In this document: piece after piece, positions 44,448-55,326 of the stretch
Layout: the number at the start of each line of letters is the position of its first letter
Position numbering within the stretch: position 1 is the stretch's first letter
From: Bacteroidales bacterium
Lineage (GTDB): Bacteria > Bacteroidota > Bacteroidia > Bacteroidales > P3
Assembly: GCA_017962665.1 (NCBI GenBank)
Contig: JAGCUU010000016.1
Coordinates: 1 to 64,000, forward strand
Direction: 5' to 3'
Length of the DNA: 64,000 nucleotides
Made by a program: the position numbers and the translations under genes
The notes under the pieces: generated by a model
What the model saw: only the letters and a program-made list of their open reading frames with translations
What the model was told of the DNA's origin: nothing
The model's database searches: none

Positions 44448-47400
44448 CTAATTGATTAAAACCACATGCTCCTGACCGTCGTCGATTAAATCGATTGTAT
44501 ACGGTGTCGTCGGTTGTTTTGGTCGCTCGTATTTAATAATGTATGTGCTGTTACCATATCGATAACGGATGCTGAACGTGTTCCACTCAGTCGGAATATG
44601 AGGATCTATGCGGAGTTTGTCTCCATCCTTGTATAGTCCGAGGATGTTTTCAATGCCGGTTTTATATGCCCATGATGCGGAACCGGTATACCATGTCCAA
44701 CCTCCTCGACCTGGATGTTGTGAATTGCTGTATATGTCTGCAGCCATGCAATATGGCTCAACCTTGTATTTCAGCACATCAGCAAGGGTGCGAGTACGAT
44801 GTATGGGGTTGATGAGTGAATAAAGGAAATAGGCCATGTCGTTACGACCCTCTTTCAGTTGGGCCATAATGTACCACATGGCTCCATGCGTGTATTGCCC
44901 GCCATTTTCGCGAACTCCAGCAGGATAGTTGGCTATGTAGCCTGGATTAACTGTATTTTCATCGCGAATGCTTCTGAAGGGAGGCGTAAGAAGTTGAATA
45001 ATCTCGTGCTCTCTGTTGACAAGCCTATTGTCTGTCTCACGCATGATGCTCAGTTTTTGCTTTGGTGTGGCAACATCGGTAAGAATGCTCCATGCTTGTG
45101 ATATTAGGTCGATTTGGCATTCGGTGGCCATACGGCTACCCATTGCCTGGCCATTATCGTAGAAGGCGCGGAGGAACCAAGCGCCGTCCCATGCGTTTTT
45201 CTGCAATGCCTGAATGAGTCGGGCACGGAAACTGGACAATTCTTCACAGTAGGATAGGTCAGGAGACGGGAATTGTGATGTTGACAGCTGTGACATAAGC
45301 ATCGTCAGCTCTTCCATTTTTGGCAGCAGGTCTGCAAGGAAGAATGCGACCCAGACACTTTCGCCCTTGCCTTCGACACCTACACGGCTCATTCCGTCGT
45401 TCCAATCTCCACAGCCCATCAGAGGAAGACCATGAGCTCCAATGCGGCTCATGGAACGTCCGATAGAACGTTTTAGGTGTTCATATAGTGAAGCATATTG
45501 GAAGTTTGCGCCTTGCTCTATGTCTTCTTTTTCAGGAAGGGCATAATTCATGCCGCGTTCTGCTTCGCCGGGTGATAATTGATCTCCTTGACAGAATGGT
45601 ATCTGTTCGGCAAGAATAGAGGTGTCTCCGGTGACTTTTACATATTGGTGTGTGACAAATACAAGCCATAGATAGTCGTCGCTGAATGTTGTCCTTGCTC
45701 CCAGATGCATGCTGGAATGCCACCAATGTAAAACGTCGCCTTCTGCGAACTGGTGTGCCGCATGGTCAAGGATTTGTCTTCTTGCATAGCCCGGATCGCT
45801 GTAAAGGATACTCATGACATCTTGTAGCTGGTCACGGAATCCTGTCGCTCCACCTACCTGATAGAATCCTGCACGTGCATAAAGTCTGGATGCATAGACT
45901 TGGTAGAGATACCAGCGATTGAGCATGTGATTAAACGTGTTGTCGGGAGTCTCGACCTGTATATGGCTCAGCTTTTCATCCCAGTATTCCACAACGCGTT
46001 CGTATTCCGCATATATATCTTTGATGGTGGCATTCTTGAGTCCTTTTGAACTTGTCTCGCGGTCGGACACTGCTATAGTGAAGGCTATCTCTTTTTCTTT
46101 TCCGGCAGGGATTTCGATATCAAGTCCAAGACGTTTGCGGTTGGGGTATTGCAGTGCTATGTCGGTAAGAGGTTCTGTGGCAGTAAGACGAACGACCTTG
46201 TTGCGGTATATAGGATGGTATACGTTGCGGATGTATATGCTATTTGTAACTTCGTCCCACTCTGAATACAGGTAACGTGCCGTATGTTCCTCTGTCATTC
46301 CAAGAACCAGTTTGTAAACCATGTCAAGATGTAATGCCAGTTTCTCTTCACCCTTGTTGGCTACGCGAATCTGATAGTATTTTTCCATGCTGTCAAGTGC
46401 GACAAAGAGGCGGACATCGATATGCATATTGTCATAGTCTGCATCAAAAGCAGACCATCCTTGTCCGTGACGGGCAGTGGCTGGAACGAACTGCTGACCG
46501 TCAATAAGCAGCATCTCACTGGCATTGTCACGTACAATATCGTTGCTCCATCCGGTCAACTTGAATTGTTGTGCATTGCATGCAAAAGTGAATCCTGCCA
46601 TAGTGGAACTAACAATGCATCCGAAGACTCCTTGTCCATTGGCGCCGTCATTGGCAATGACATTTACCCATGGCATGGGTGTATTTGTATTAGTGACTAC
46701 ATAGTCACGTCCTCCGTTGTCAAAGCCTCCATACTGATTGTAGTATTCAAGGTGACTCCATACACGGAACTCTTTCTTTGGACGTAAGACAGGGTATTCT
46801 ACTTTGTCTTGGTAATGCTGGTTGGCGGCTTCAAGACTGGCAAGTTGCTGCTCCAAACGTAAACCATCTTTGGTATTGAATGAGAGACGTGCTACGGTGT
46901 GTAGCAGTGTGCGTTCCTCTTCGTTTATATCGTTACCGTCAAGAATATAAACGTGACCGGCGTCACTGTGTGTTACCCAAAGATGTTCAGTGTCGGCCAT
47001 TCCTCTAATATAATGTGTCAGCCCTTCACTTTCCCTTCCTGGAGCATCGTTAATAAACACCAGATCAAGTCTAAGACCATGTATTTTGTAGTACTCGAAT
47101 GCACGTAGCAACTCTTTTGCAAAACCGGAATGCTCCATGCTGTCAACCTCCATAAGCAATATAGCGAGATCTCCACTGATGCCGAAACGCCATAGCCCGC
47201 TTTGTGACAATGTATTGCGAGATAATATCTCGCCGCGCTTATCACCCAAGGTGGCGGTCTGTGCCATATATTTGGAAATATTGTTATAGAGCCGCATCTG
47301 CGATCCTTTCAACAGGGACATTCCGTTGCGCATATTGTTGAATACAGAGGCTGTCTTGAATGCATGTTCAATATCCAGGCCGTCTTGATATTGCTCCGTA

Positions 47401-50400
47401 ATCTGCAATAGCTGCTCTTTTGATTTTGCAAATCCTGTGATAATATAAGCTTCTACACTTTTCCCAGCCACTATATGCAGACGTCTGCGCATGCTCATAA
47501 TAGGGTCAAGCGTCGTGCCAACGGTGCCGGTAAGTGTACGACGGCTTTCGATAATATCGGCATGGCGAAGGCTGCCGCCTCGGCCTAAGAATTTAATGCG
47601 GGAGGTCTCATATTCTACAAGTTCAGGATTCTCGTATTCGTCGTTTTTTTCAGAAATCCATAGCTTATGTAATAGATAGTTCCGTGTACCAGAAGAGATG
47701 GGACGACTGAAAATAAGCGACTGGTGCGTCTCGTCATATTCTGACAAGACTTTCATGCTGGAAAAGACGCGGTGGTTTTCATCTTCTGCAGCAGTGGAAA
47801 GCACTACCTCTCCATAACTGGTTATCTCAAGGTCTATGTCTGTGGCGTTGTTATTGGTAAATGTGAAACGCCTTATTTCGGCGCTACGCTGTTTCAGCAC
47901 TGTTACCTCGCATTTTGTTTCTATGCCGTTGTCAACACGTATGTATTGGAGTTTGTCGCTTGCAAAACTCACATGGTAACTTTCGGGCATAATGTCGAGG
48001 GGAGAGTAAGTGGCACTCCATATCTTGTCACTTCTTAAATCACGGATATATAGGTATGTACCATAGTGGTCGGAGCTAATCTTACGGTAACGGTTTATTA
48101 GGATGTCGCGATAGCGTGAGAAACCGCTACCTCGGTCATTCATCAATACTGTATACTGTCCATTGCTTACAACTCCGATTTCGGGAACGTTGGCTATTCC
48201 GTCAAAATCACGTGCGTCGCTTTCAGTCTGAACTTTTGAGTACTGATAGCGCTTGTATTGTGTGACCTTAAGGTCGATGTATGGCTTGACTTGGGCTTTC
48301 TCTTTAAGCAATGTTTCCATGGAACGCATTGCCGGCTCATGCATAAAGTAATGTTGCAGGCAATGGTCGGCGAGATAGTTTGTCAGTGCGGCGAGAATCA
48401 TGCCTTGGTGGTGTGCATAGTGAGCCTTGACCGGTATATGGTCCTCCTCGTCGTATGATTCAAAGAATCCGAATGCTGTTGGCTCTCCGTCTGGTTTAGC
48501 CTGTGTGTCGTACATATCCAACCCTTTAAAACGGTTGATATTGTCATAGACAGCACGGTCGTCAATCGCTATGGTCATCAACGAGCTGTATGGCGAAATT
48601 ACTATACGGTCAGGTGTAGTGTTCTGGAACTTAAGGTAGGGGACACCAAAGGCGTGGTATTTATAGTTCTGAGCATCGTCGAGTTCGTTGTATGCCGTTT
48701 CGGAGATACCCCACGGAAGATTGTTGGATGATTTGTTGTTGTTAATGAATGCTCGTTGGGCTCGTATGGCGAAACTATAGGTTTCGTCCATAAGGGTGTG
48801 TTTGAATGTGGGAAGAAAAATGAGCGGCATGAAATACTCAAAAAGAGTGCCGTACCACGATGCAACGCCTTTGTATCCTTTGTATTGCACTAATGTTTTG
48901 TCCAAGCAGAACCAATGCTTGTATGGAGCGTCACCTTGTGCAATGGTAAGAAATGATGTAAGACGTGCCTCACTTGCGAAATTGTTGTAATGGTAGGGCA
49001 GGAGGGTGCGTCCAACGCTGTCGTACCCTATACTGAATACGTCCAACTCGGGGTTATAAAGCTTTGAGAAATCAGTCTGCACTATCAAATTTTGTATCTT
49101 TTCTTTTGTGCTTTGGATGATTTCGATAACACCGGAGTTGTCATTGGAATTCTTAGCCAATTTGTCCAGGTATCCCTTTGCCACATATAGGCATGCCACG
49201 AAATTTCCGCTATCACATGTGGAGATAAAATAGTTGGGCAGTGATTTTAAATTAGTGATATGATACCAATTGAAGAGGTGGCCGTTCCATTTGTCCAGTT
49301 TTTCTACGGTATCTATGATATGGCTTATCTTGTCAACGGCTTCGCGGTGTTCTATGAATCCCAATTCGGCGGCACTTATCACAGCTGTAATTGAATAGCC
49401 AATATTTGTCGGCGAAGTTTTGTAGTCGGCTCGGCTTTCTCTGTTTAGTTGGTAGTTGTCAGGTATGAGCCAGTTATTCTCTTCTGTCAACAATGTGTCG
49501 AAGAATCTCCAGGTATCTCTGGCAAGTTGTCGAACTTCTTCGGTCTCTTTTTCGTTGAGTGTATTCTTGTCTTGTGGGAATTTTTTTCCAAGCCAGTACA
49601 TCAGGACAGGTGCGCCGCACCATGTCACTACGCAGAACAGCATGGCGATGAAGTCCGCCATATTGCCGTAACTGCTTAAATGGAGGAATATCAACAGCGC
49701 CGATGCTACATAGTTGAACCAGAATTTGCCTATATAATCACCCAGTGTGCCTTTGGTGCTCTTGGCGGCCTCGTCACTGGTAATCCAGGCCAGCAGGTCA
49801 TGGTGTGAGAACCACATGCGATAGCAGGCTCTCACCGCTGCGTCGGTGTACATCCATGCCTCCTTGGGCAAGAGTGCGAACTGTACGATGGAGCGGTAGA
49901 TGATCACCTTGAAGCCGCGCATCAGTGTGGCGTAATAGTGGTACCGTTTGCCAACGGATGGCATCTTGGTTATTTGCCCTATAATGAAGAATACAATCGG
50001 ACTGGCTACAGCCACCAGTGCCACTATGAGGAACCACACGGGGTGCATCCATGTAAGGCCGCTGAATCCTACAAGCAGCATTACCATCAGTGCCAGACTC
50101 AGCATCGAACGACGCAGGTTGTCGAATATCTTCCAGCGACCGATGGTGTTAACCTGATTCTTTACCTTTTCGCCTTTCTCGTTGCGTACCTTGTTTTTCA
50201 GCCAACCGATAATTTGCCAGTCACCGCGAGTCCATCTGTGATGGCGTTTTGCGTCATCGATATAGTTCGACGGATTGTCGTCGAACAATTCCAGATCGTT
50301 GATAAGTCCGCAGCGTATATGGCATCCTTCTATAAGGTCGTGGCTCAGGATAAGGTTTTCTGGGAATGTGCCTTTCAAAACTTGCTGGAAGACACGCAAG

Positions 50401-52202
50401 TCGTAAATACCTTTACCGCAGAATGAACCTTCGTTGAAAATATCTTGATATAATTCAAAACTTGCTGTTGTATAGACATCCAGGCCTCCCAAGCCGGCAA
50501 AAAGCTGGGCATAGCGACTCTTGTTGGTTACCTCAACGTCGACATTTACGCGTGGCTGCATAATTCCGTATCCGGCATCCACACGTCTCCCGTCTTTGCT
50601 TAATTTGGCACGGTTCAGTGGATGTGCCATGGCACCTATGAGTTTTTGAGCGGAATAAAGTACAAGTTCGGTGTCGGTGTCAAGTGTGATTATAAACTGT
50701 ATGGGACTGGTCTGTCCCTCTTCGGTCTCAAGCCATTTGCTTATTGTCTCACAGCGGAACCGTTTGCTTTTTTCATCTTCTGAAGTTTGACCAAGCACAA
50801 GGTCGTTGAAATGGAGAATGGCGCCGCGTTTGCGTTCATGGCCAAGCCAGGTCTGTTCACCTTCGCTCCATGCTCGACGGCGGTATACGAAATTAAATAT
50901 ATGAGCACCGTATTTTTCGTTCAACTCCTTGACTTTCGCCAATCCGGCTTCTACTACCTCTTCGTCCCATGGTGCATCAGCATCCTTGTATGATGCGGCG
51001 TCACCAATAAGTGTGTAATAGAGATTTTGTGGACGACTCTCAAGACGTTGAAAGGTGTTGCTCTTTTCGTCGATAGAAGCTCTATTGATATTTGATAGGT
51101 AATATATCTCAAGTTGCTCAAGCAATTCAATGGTCTTGGCCTTGTTCTTCAAGATAGTAGGCATTATGACCATTGTGGCATATTCTTTGGGTATAAGTCC
51201 GTCTTTGAATTTAATCTTGAATGTCCCCATGGGTTTGTGCAACTTCCCGAGAAGCCAGTTGAACAGGTCGATGACAATCTGGCTCATAGGAACAATCAGT
51301 AGTATAAATAAAATGATGTTGAAAATAATTGATTGGAATACAAGGCCGTTAACAGCACAAAAAACAAAACATGCAGACAATAACAATGTTGATATTGTTA
51401 CGATGAAGATGTATAGGTGTGCCCTTGTATTCCATTTTTTGGGAGGGAATAGTTGCCAGCCGACATGCTCGCCTTTTTCGTCTGCTCTCTGGACTATTTC
51501 TTTAACCAGATCATGCTCTTTTACTTTGCGTTTCTTGCATAGACGGACAATCTTGGCACGGTAGTCGTCTTTTGTTTTGTCATACATCTGGTCGTACATG
51601 TCGGCCTTCTCTGCTTTGAGCATCTTCTCTGAGAAACTGACTGAGTCAAGGATTTCAGCCATTGGCAGTTTCGTCATCTTCTTAAGAGAATTGAAGATGT
51701 TCATCATCATGAGATTGTCGCGAGCAGCCTCGTCAAGATGAGTAATGTCGGCTTGATTTTTAGCCGTGACGGAATAGTGGTATGCTCCCGACGCTTTCAT
51801 CTGCTTGCAAAGGTCAGCAAGCTCTTTGATTAGTATATGTTTAATCAGTGGCAGTAATGCACATACTTCAGGGTATGACAGATAGTCTTTCTGATTTACT
51901 TGAATTTGGCAGAGATATCTGAAGAACAGGTTCTTGTCAATAAGATGGTGACTTCGTCTAAGATAATTTAGAAGCAGTTGCTCGAGTGTATTTAGGCGCT
52001 TGGAATTGATGTTTCGGAACTCCTTGCTTTGCAAATCTATTTTGAGTACCTTTTCCTGCTCGCTTATCATATAATAGTTGTCAAGCACCCACTCGTTGGT
52101 GCTGCCTACAAGACGCTGACTTCTGGTCTCTTCAACCAAAAGCATGTAGTAGTCAGTTATTGTTTTTATGTTTCGCTTAAAAGACTTGTATGTGCTGCTC
52201 AA
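44448..52202 (-). CDS. Cyclic beta-1,2-glucan synthase-like enzyme (NdvB/Cgs type)
   Basis: 2584 residues, close to the ~2800 of NdvB. An N-terminal soluble part (~1-260) is followed by membrane helices (~262-325), a GT84-like glycosyltransferase domain with DTDTE near residue 508, and HHRWTRGDWQI near residue 655. More membrane helices lie at ~685-760 and ~845-890. A large glucoamylase/GH-like region and a C-terminal GH94 phosphorylase-like domain complete it, with SDDYLWLVFVTHQYV and GCGDWNDGMSRVG (near residue 2264). In proteobacteria such enzymes make periplasmic cyclic glucans. It lies 44 bp after the unknown operon and may be its last gene. Confidence 0.88.
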   Translation of the reverse strand: MSSTYKSFKRNIKTITDYYMLLVEETRSQRLVGSTNEWVLDNYYMISEQEKVLKIDLQSKEFRNINSKRLNTLEQLLLNYLRRSHHLIDKNLFFRYLCQIQVNQKDYLSYPEVCALLPLIKHILIKELADLCKQMKASGAYHYSVTAKNQADITHLDEAARDNLMMMNIFNSLKKMTKLPMAEILDSVSFSEKMLKAEKADMYDQMYDKTKDDYRAKIVRLCKKRKVKEHDLVKEIVQRADEKGEHVGWQLFPPKKWNTRAHLYIFIVTISTLLLSACFVFCAVNGLVFQSIIFNIILFILLIVPMSQIVIDLFNWLLGKLHKPMGTFKIKFKDGLIPKEYATMVIMPTILKNKAKTIELLEQLEIYYLSNINRASIDEKSNTFQRLESRPQNLYYTLIGDAASYKDADAPWDEEVVEAGLAKVKELNEKYGAHIFNFVYRRRAWSEGEQTWLGHERKRGAILHFNDLVLGQTSEDEKSKRFRCETISKWLETEEGQTSPIQFIITLDTDTELVLYSAQKLIGAMAHPLNRAKLSKDGRRVDAGYGIMQPRVNVDVEVTNKSRYAQLFAGLGGLDVYTTASFELYQDIFNEGSFCGKGIYDLRVFQQVLKGTFPENLILSHDLIEGCHIRCGLINDLELFDDNPSNYIDDAKRHHRWTRGDWQIIGWLKNKVRNEKGEKVKNQVNTIGRWKIFDNLRRSMLSLALMVMLLVGFSGLTWMHPVWFLIVALVAVASPIVFFIIGQITKMPSVGKRYHYYATLMRGFKVIIYRSIVQFALLPKEAWMYTDAAVRACYRMWFSHHDLLAWITSDEAAKSTKGTLGDYIGKFWFNYVASALLIFLHLSSYGNMADFIAMLFCVVTWCGAPVLMYWLGKKFPQDKNTLNEKETEEVRQLARDTWRFFDTLLTEENNWLIPDNYQLNRESRADYKTSPTNIGYSITAVISAAELGFIEHREAVDKISHIIDTVEKLDKWNGHLFNWYHITNLKSLPNYFISTCDSGNFVACLYVAKGYLDKLAKNSNDNSGVIEIIQSTKEKIQNLIVQTDFSKLYNPELDVFSIGYDSVGRTLLPYHYNNFASEARLTSFLTIAQGDAPYKHWFCLDKTLVQYKGYKGVASWYGTLFEYFMPLIFLPTFKHTLMDETYSFAIRAQRAFINNNKSSNNLPWGISETAYNELDDAQNYKYHAFGVPYLKFQNTTPDRIVISPYSSLMTIAIDDRAVYDNINRFKGLDMYDTQAKPDGEPTAFGFFESYDEEDHIPVKAHYAHHQGMILAALTNYLADHCLQHYFMHEPAMRSMETLLKEKAQVKPYIDLKVTQYKRYQYSKVQTESDARDFDGIANVPEIGVVSNGQYTVLMNDRGSGFSRYRDILINRYRKISSDHYGTYLYIRDLRSDKIWSATYSPLDIMPESYHVSFASDKLQYIRVDNGIETKCEVTVLKQRSAEIRRFTFTNNNATDIDLEITSYGEVVLSTAAEDENHRVFSSMKVLSEYDETHQSLIFSRPISSGTRNYLLHKLWISEKNDEYENPELVEYETSRIKFLGRGGSLRHADIIESRRTLTGTVGTTLDPIMSMRRRLHIVAGKSVEAYIITGFAKSKEQLLQITEQYQDGLDIEHAFKTASVFNNMRNGMSLLKGSQMRLYNNISKYMAQTATLGDKRGEILSRNTLSQSGLWRFGISGDLAILLMEVDSMEHSGFAKELLRAFEYYKIHGLRLDLVFINDAPGRESEGLTHYIRGMADTEHLWVTHSDAGHVYILDGNDINEEERTLLHTVARLSFNTKDGLRLEQQLASLEAANQHYQDKVEYPVLRPKKEFRVWSHLEYYNQYGGFDNGGRDYVVTNTNTPMPWVNVIANDGANGQGVFGCIVSSTMAGFTFACNAQQFKLTGWSNDIVRDNASEMLLIDGQQFVPATARHGQGWSAFDADYDNMHIDVRLFVALDSMEKYYQIRVANKGEEKLALHLDMVYKLVLGMTEEHTARYLYSEWDEVTNSIYIRNVYHPIYRNKVVRLTATEPLTDIALQYPNRKRLGLDIEIPAGKEKEIAFTIAVSDRETSSKGLKNATIKDIYAEYERVVEYWDEKLSHIQVETPDNTFNHMLNRWYLYQVYASRLYARAGFYQVGGATGFRDQLQDVMSILYSDPGYARRQILDHAAHQFAEGDVLHWWHSSMHLGARTTFSDDYLWLVFVTHQYVKVTGDTSILAEQIPFCQGDQLSPGEAERGMNYALPEKEDIEQGANFQYASLYEHLKRSIGRSMSRIGAHGLPLMGCGDWNDGMSRVGVEGKGESVWVAFFLADLLPKMEELTMLMSQLSTSQFPSPDLSYCEELSSFRARLIQALQKNAWDGAWFLRAFYDNGQAMGSRMATECQIDLISQAWSILTDVATPKQKLSIMRETDNRLVNREHEIIQLLTPPFRSIRDENTVNPGYIANYPAGVRENGGQYTHGAMWYIMAQLKEGRNDMAYFLYSLINPIHRTRTLADVLKYKVEPYCMAADIYSNSQHPGRGGWTWYTGSASWAYKTGIENILGLYKDGDKLRIDPHIPTEWNTFSIRYRYGNSTYIIKYERPKQPTTPYTIDLIDDGQEHVVLIN

Positions 52203-52246
52203 TTTGGTAAGGAGTTAAAAAGTTAGTGTTTTGATGTTGTGTTTTG

Positions 52247-53764
52247 CTATCTGGTATAATAGAATGATTGGTAACTAGATTTTGTGAGATGATTTCCCCT
52301 GTTGCAAATGCCAACGTAATATTTCAGATCGGTACGTCCACTTCGTGTGATATGTAGTTCGTCGTAGGGCATGAAGATTGAAACTGTACGGCTGGCGCTA
52401 CTGCTATATGGTGTATAATGCGTGGATGCGGAGACCTGGCCGTCAGTAGTATGGTAACTGTTGTTACGGTCTTCGAGCCTTGTTCCATTCTCGTAATAGA
52501 ACCATGCAACGATTTCAAGATTTTGTCCACTAAGGTTATAGGCATTAAATGTGACATTGATACGCATTCCTTTATAGCCATTTTGGTACACGTTATGATC
52601 AGTGCTCACGTTAGTGATGCTGGCTGATGCCTGCACTGCAGACTGGGTAAGGTTGATGCGTACCTCTTTGTTTCCTGCAGTAACAGAGATATAGTATCCT
52701 GTACGGGAACTGGAGGAATTGTTGTCACTTGCATGTATTGTAAATGAACTGCTGTTTTTACTTTCGAGCGAGCAGAAATATGGTATGCTGTTTATTTTAT
52801 ATCCATCCGGATGGTCTGTGCTCACATAGAAAGTGTAGTTTCGTCCGCTACTTTCCATCGTGTATGAAAAGTTGTAGCTGTAGTCGTTCACCGTCAGTGA
52901 ACATTTTTCGTTGTAGGCATATCTCATATAGTCTTCTGCATCACTGCGCATGCTGCCAAGACTGCGGGGATGATTGCTGCCGTAGATTGCTGTGCCGGAG
53001 TATTCGTCACAGGCTGTTTTGAATTTGTCAAGATTGTCTTCGGTGGTGTAGAGCGAATAGTTTCTCCAATTTCGGATATAGGAGAAAAGATTGTCGATGT
53101 AATTATAGTGGGCGTCTCCGAGATTGTCTGGATAGTTTTTCAACCTGTAGTACAAATCGCTGTTTCCAATATAGATATCGTTACGGAACTCATCAGCTCT
53201 GTTTATTCTTTCACGTGAGTTGCTGAGACTTTCAAAATTTGTATAATTTAGCAGGTTTGTTGCGGAATTATAGTCACTACAGATAGACTCCAATTCGTTA
53301 AGGTCGGAATTGAGATCGACGTAATTGCCGACGACAGTATTATTATAGGATAGATTTTTTTTAGACCGGAGATAACTGATATGATTTGTTATTTCATCTC
53401 TTTCCGATACTCCCCAGTGACCATTTGTAGAGCTTGAAAGCCGTTCTTTTGTTGTTGCGGTGTAAATCGGGATATATGTCTGAAGAAGGTTCTCTTGCTC
53501 TTTATCGTGTGTCTTCTCGCCAATCAGTTTGTTCTGTTGCCACAGCATGACTTCATTGTCGGCAATACGAAACAACCAGTTTAGTTCAGACGGTGAGAGA
53601 TCGTTGTCGATGGCGTCTATGTCTTCGTCAAGAGCTGCTATGTATTGGTTGTCAGGTTCTGGAGCCATGGGGGGCTTGGTGATTAGCCTGAAGAGGTATA
53701 GGGTCATACCAGCCAAGAAAACAATGGCGGAGATAAGGATAATTATTTTGGCTGAAAGTTTCAT
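52247..53764 (-). CDS. Membrane-anchored protein with BACON-like domain
   Basis: 505 residues. One membrane helix at the N-terminus (residues ~7-25) is followed by a helical region of ~250 residues rich in Asn, Tyr and Ser. A BACON-like β-domain lies at ~290-378 (TFYVSTDHPDGYKI … VTAGNKEVRINLTQSA). A C-terminal β-domain from ~380 includes RINVTFNAYNLSGQNLEIV and SIFMPYDELHI. The latter domain reminds me of one on Bacteroidales serine proteases, which I cannot verify here. It starts 6 bp after the preceding gene's stop and should face the periplasm. Confidence 0.8.
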   Translation of the reverse strand: MKLSAKIIILISAIVFLAGMTLYLFRLITKPPMAPEPDNQYIAALDEDIDAIDNDLSPSELNWLFRIADNEVMLWQQNKLIGEKTHDKEQENLLQTYIPIYTATTKERLSSSTNGHWGVSERDEITNHISYLRSKKNLSYNNTVVGNYVDLNSDLNELESICSDYNSATNLLNYTNFESLSNSRERINRADEFRNDIYIGNSDLYYRLKNYPDNLGDAHYNYIDNLFSYIRNWRNYSLYTTEDNLDKFKTACDEYSGTAIYGSNHPRSLGSMRSDAEDYMRYAYNEKCSLTVNDYSYNFSYTMESSGRNYTFYVSTDHPDGYKINSIPYFCSLESKNSSSFTIHASDNNSSSSRTGYYISVTAGNKEVRINLTQSAVQASASITNVSTDHNVYQNGYKGMRINVTFNAYNLSGQNLEIVAWFYYENGTRLEDRNNSYHTTDGQVSASTHYTPYSSSASRTVSIFMPYDELHITRSGRTDLKYYVGICNRGNHLTKSSYQSFYYTR

Positions 53765-53770
53765 CTAATA

Positions 53771-55273
53771 TTAACTTCTTTGGTTTTCAGAATTATTATC
53801 ATTTTGTTTGATCTGATTGTCCCCTTGGGTATTTTTATCAGAGTTAGTTCCGCTCGCTTCTTTGGTAGTGTCGATTTCTATTGTATCTTTATTGTCGATG
53901 GTTGTACTGCTGTTCTGAATAGTCATTGCAGAATCGTTTGTAGTTGCTGCACCTTCCCCATCGTTTTGACTGTTTTTGTTAAAAACCAACATCACCAATA
54001 TACCCAGGACTATACCTACAATTGCCGATGCAATGATAGGAATAAGTATCTTGGAATTCTTGTAGTCTACGTATGGAACAAGTCTATCGGTACATTGTTT
54101 GTCAACCCTGTATCCGGCAATTGGTGAAACCCTTTGTTCGCCCTTGTTCGCTTCGACAGAGAGCAAAAAGTCAATGTTCTTGTTTTTTTCGAGTATGTTT
54201 TTAACTTTGAAAGTTCTCTTCTCTACTTGGTTGTTGAGCTCGATATGGATAATCTTTTTCCCGAAGATGTTTAAGGCCTTTCTATATACTTCAAAGTTTT
54301 CACTCTGAATTTCTACGGTAATATTTTTCGCTTGGCTCTCATTAATTTCTACCGAACTGCTGACTTTTTCGTTCCCCAAACGTAACAGGAATCCCTCTAC
54401 AGGTTTCCCGTTTTTGTCTGTAACAGCGAACATCTCTTTGCTGATGGTTATCTTCCAATCAAGTTTATCGGCTTTTATAGTGTTGTCGTTTTCCTTAACG
54501 GTGTAGATCATGTCCAAAGGACTGAAACTTTTGCGTTCAAAGTGGAATTTTATGCTATCAGCCTCATGGTGAAGATATTTTTTCCCCTGTTCAATCTCTT
54601 TTTTGTCGGTTGTGACGTCGTATGCTGTTATATCTTTTGGGAAATTGCTGTCAAGTTGTACGAATGTCACTTTCAGCAGATTCTCTTTTACTTCATCCAA
54701 TTTGCAGCGCTCGTTTTTTTTGCTTTTTGGGATTAGGAATACTCCTTTGTATTTGGAATGTGTGGGCTGAAGAAGGTATTCGCTTGTGAGAAGTTTGGCC
54801 TGCTGCCCTTCTTCTACATAGCGCACGGCATACCTCTCTCCGGTGGAAATTGAAGGGATTACAGTTTTGTCGTCATAGCTGCAACTCTTTAAACCATTGG
54901 CAATTTTTTCAAAAGGCGTAATATCGTCATTATCGCTGTTCGTATATTTGTTTATGTTATCCTGTAGCTCGGCGCTGAGTGCAGGAATGTCATCCTTAAA
55001 TGATGCAACTATTGCTTTGGGGATAAAAATCCATGCTGCGAAATAGTCATTGGTGCGTCCGCCTGACAGTGTGAGTCCTGAAATAACATATACTCCCTCT
55101 TCGCTATGTGATATTAATAGGAAAGGAGCATCGGATTCGATTCCGGCCATACCTATTGCAACGTTGCGGATATCAACAACTCCTTTTATCCACGATGCAT
55201 TGGGCTGCGATTCAAATAATCTTTTTTCTCCATTAAATACTTCTTGTATACAAAGTCCGAGTTTTGCTTCCAT
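53771..55273 (-). CDS. Unknown single-span membrane protein
   Basis: The ATG at 55271-55273 gives 500 residues beginning MEAKLGLCIQEVFNGEKRLF. The open frame continues upstream to 55516, but that part overlaps the GTPase gene and looks out of frame. Residues 1-400 look cytoplasmic: an N-terminal α/β domain and repeated β-strand sections. A single membrane helix at ~409-431 (PIIASAIVGIVLGILVMLVF) is followed by a 69-residue Asn/Asp/Thr-rich tail. If the N-terminus is inside, the tail is periplasmic. It is 53 bp after the GTPase gene and is not a family I recognise. Confidence 0.8.
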   Translation of the reverse strand: MEAKLGLCIQEVFNGEKRLFESQPNASWIKGVVDIRNVAIGMAGIESDAPFLLISHSEEGVYVISGLTLSGGRTNDYFAAWIFIPKAIVASFKDDIPALSAELQDNINKYTNSDNDDITPFEKIANGLKSCSYDDKTVIPSISTGERYAVRYVEEGQQAKLLTSEYLLQPTHSKYKGVFLIPKSKKNERCKLDEVKENLLKVTFVQLDSNFPKDITAYDVTTDKKEIEQGKKYLHHEADSIKFHFERKSFSPLDMIYTVKENDNTIKADKLDWKITISKEMFAVTDKNGKPVEGFLLRLGNEKVSSSVEINESQAKNITVEIQSENFEVYRKALNIFGKKIIHIELNNQVEKRTFKVKNILEKNKNIDFLLSVEANKGEQRVSPIAGYRVDKQCTDRLVPYVDYKNSKILIPIIASAIVGIVLGILVMLVFNKNSQNDGEGAATTNDSAMTIQNSSTTIDNKDTIEIDTTKEASGTNSDKNTQGDNQIKQNDNNSENQRS

Positions 55274-55326
55274 GATATATTGTAAATAATTGATTTTTTT
55301 GTGATTGGATTTTTGGGTTTGATGTA

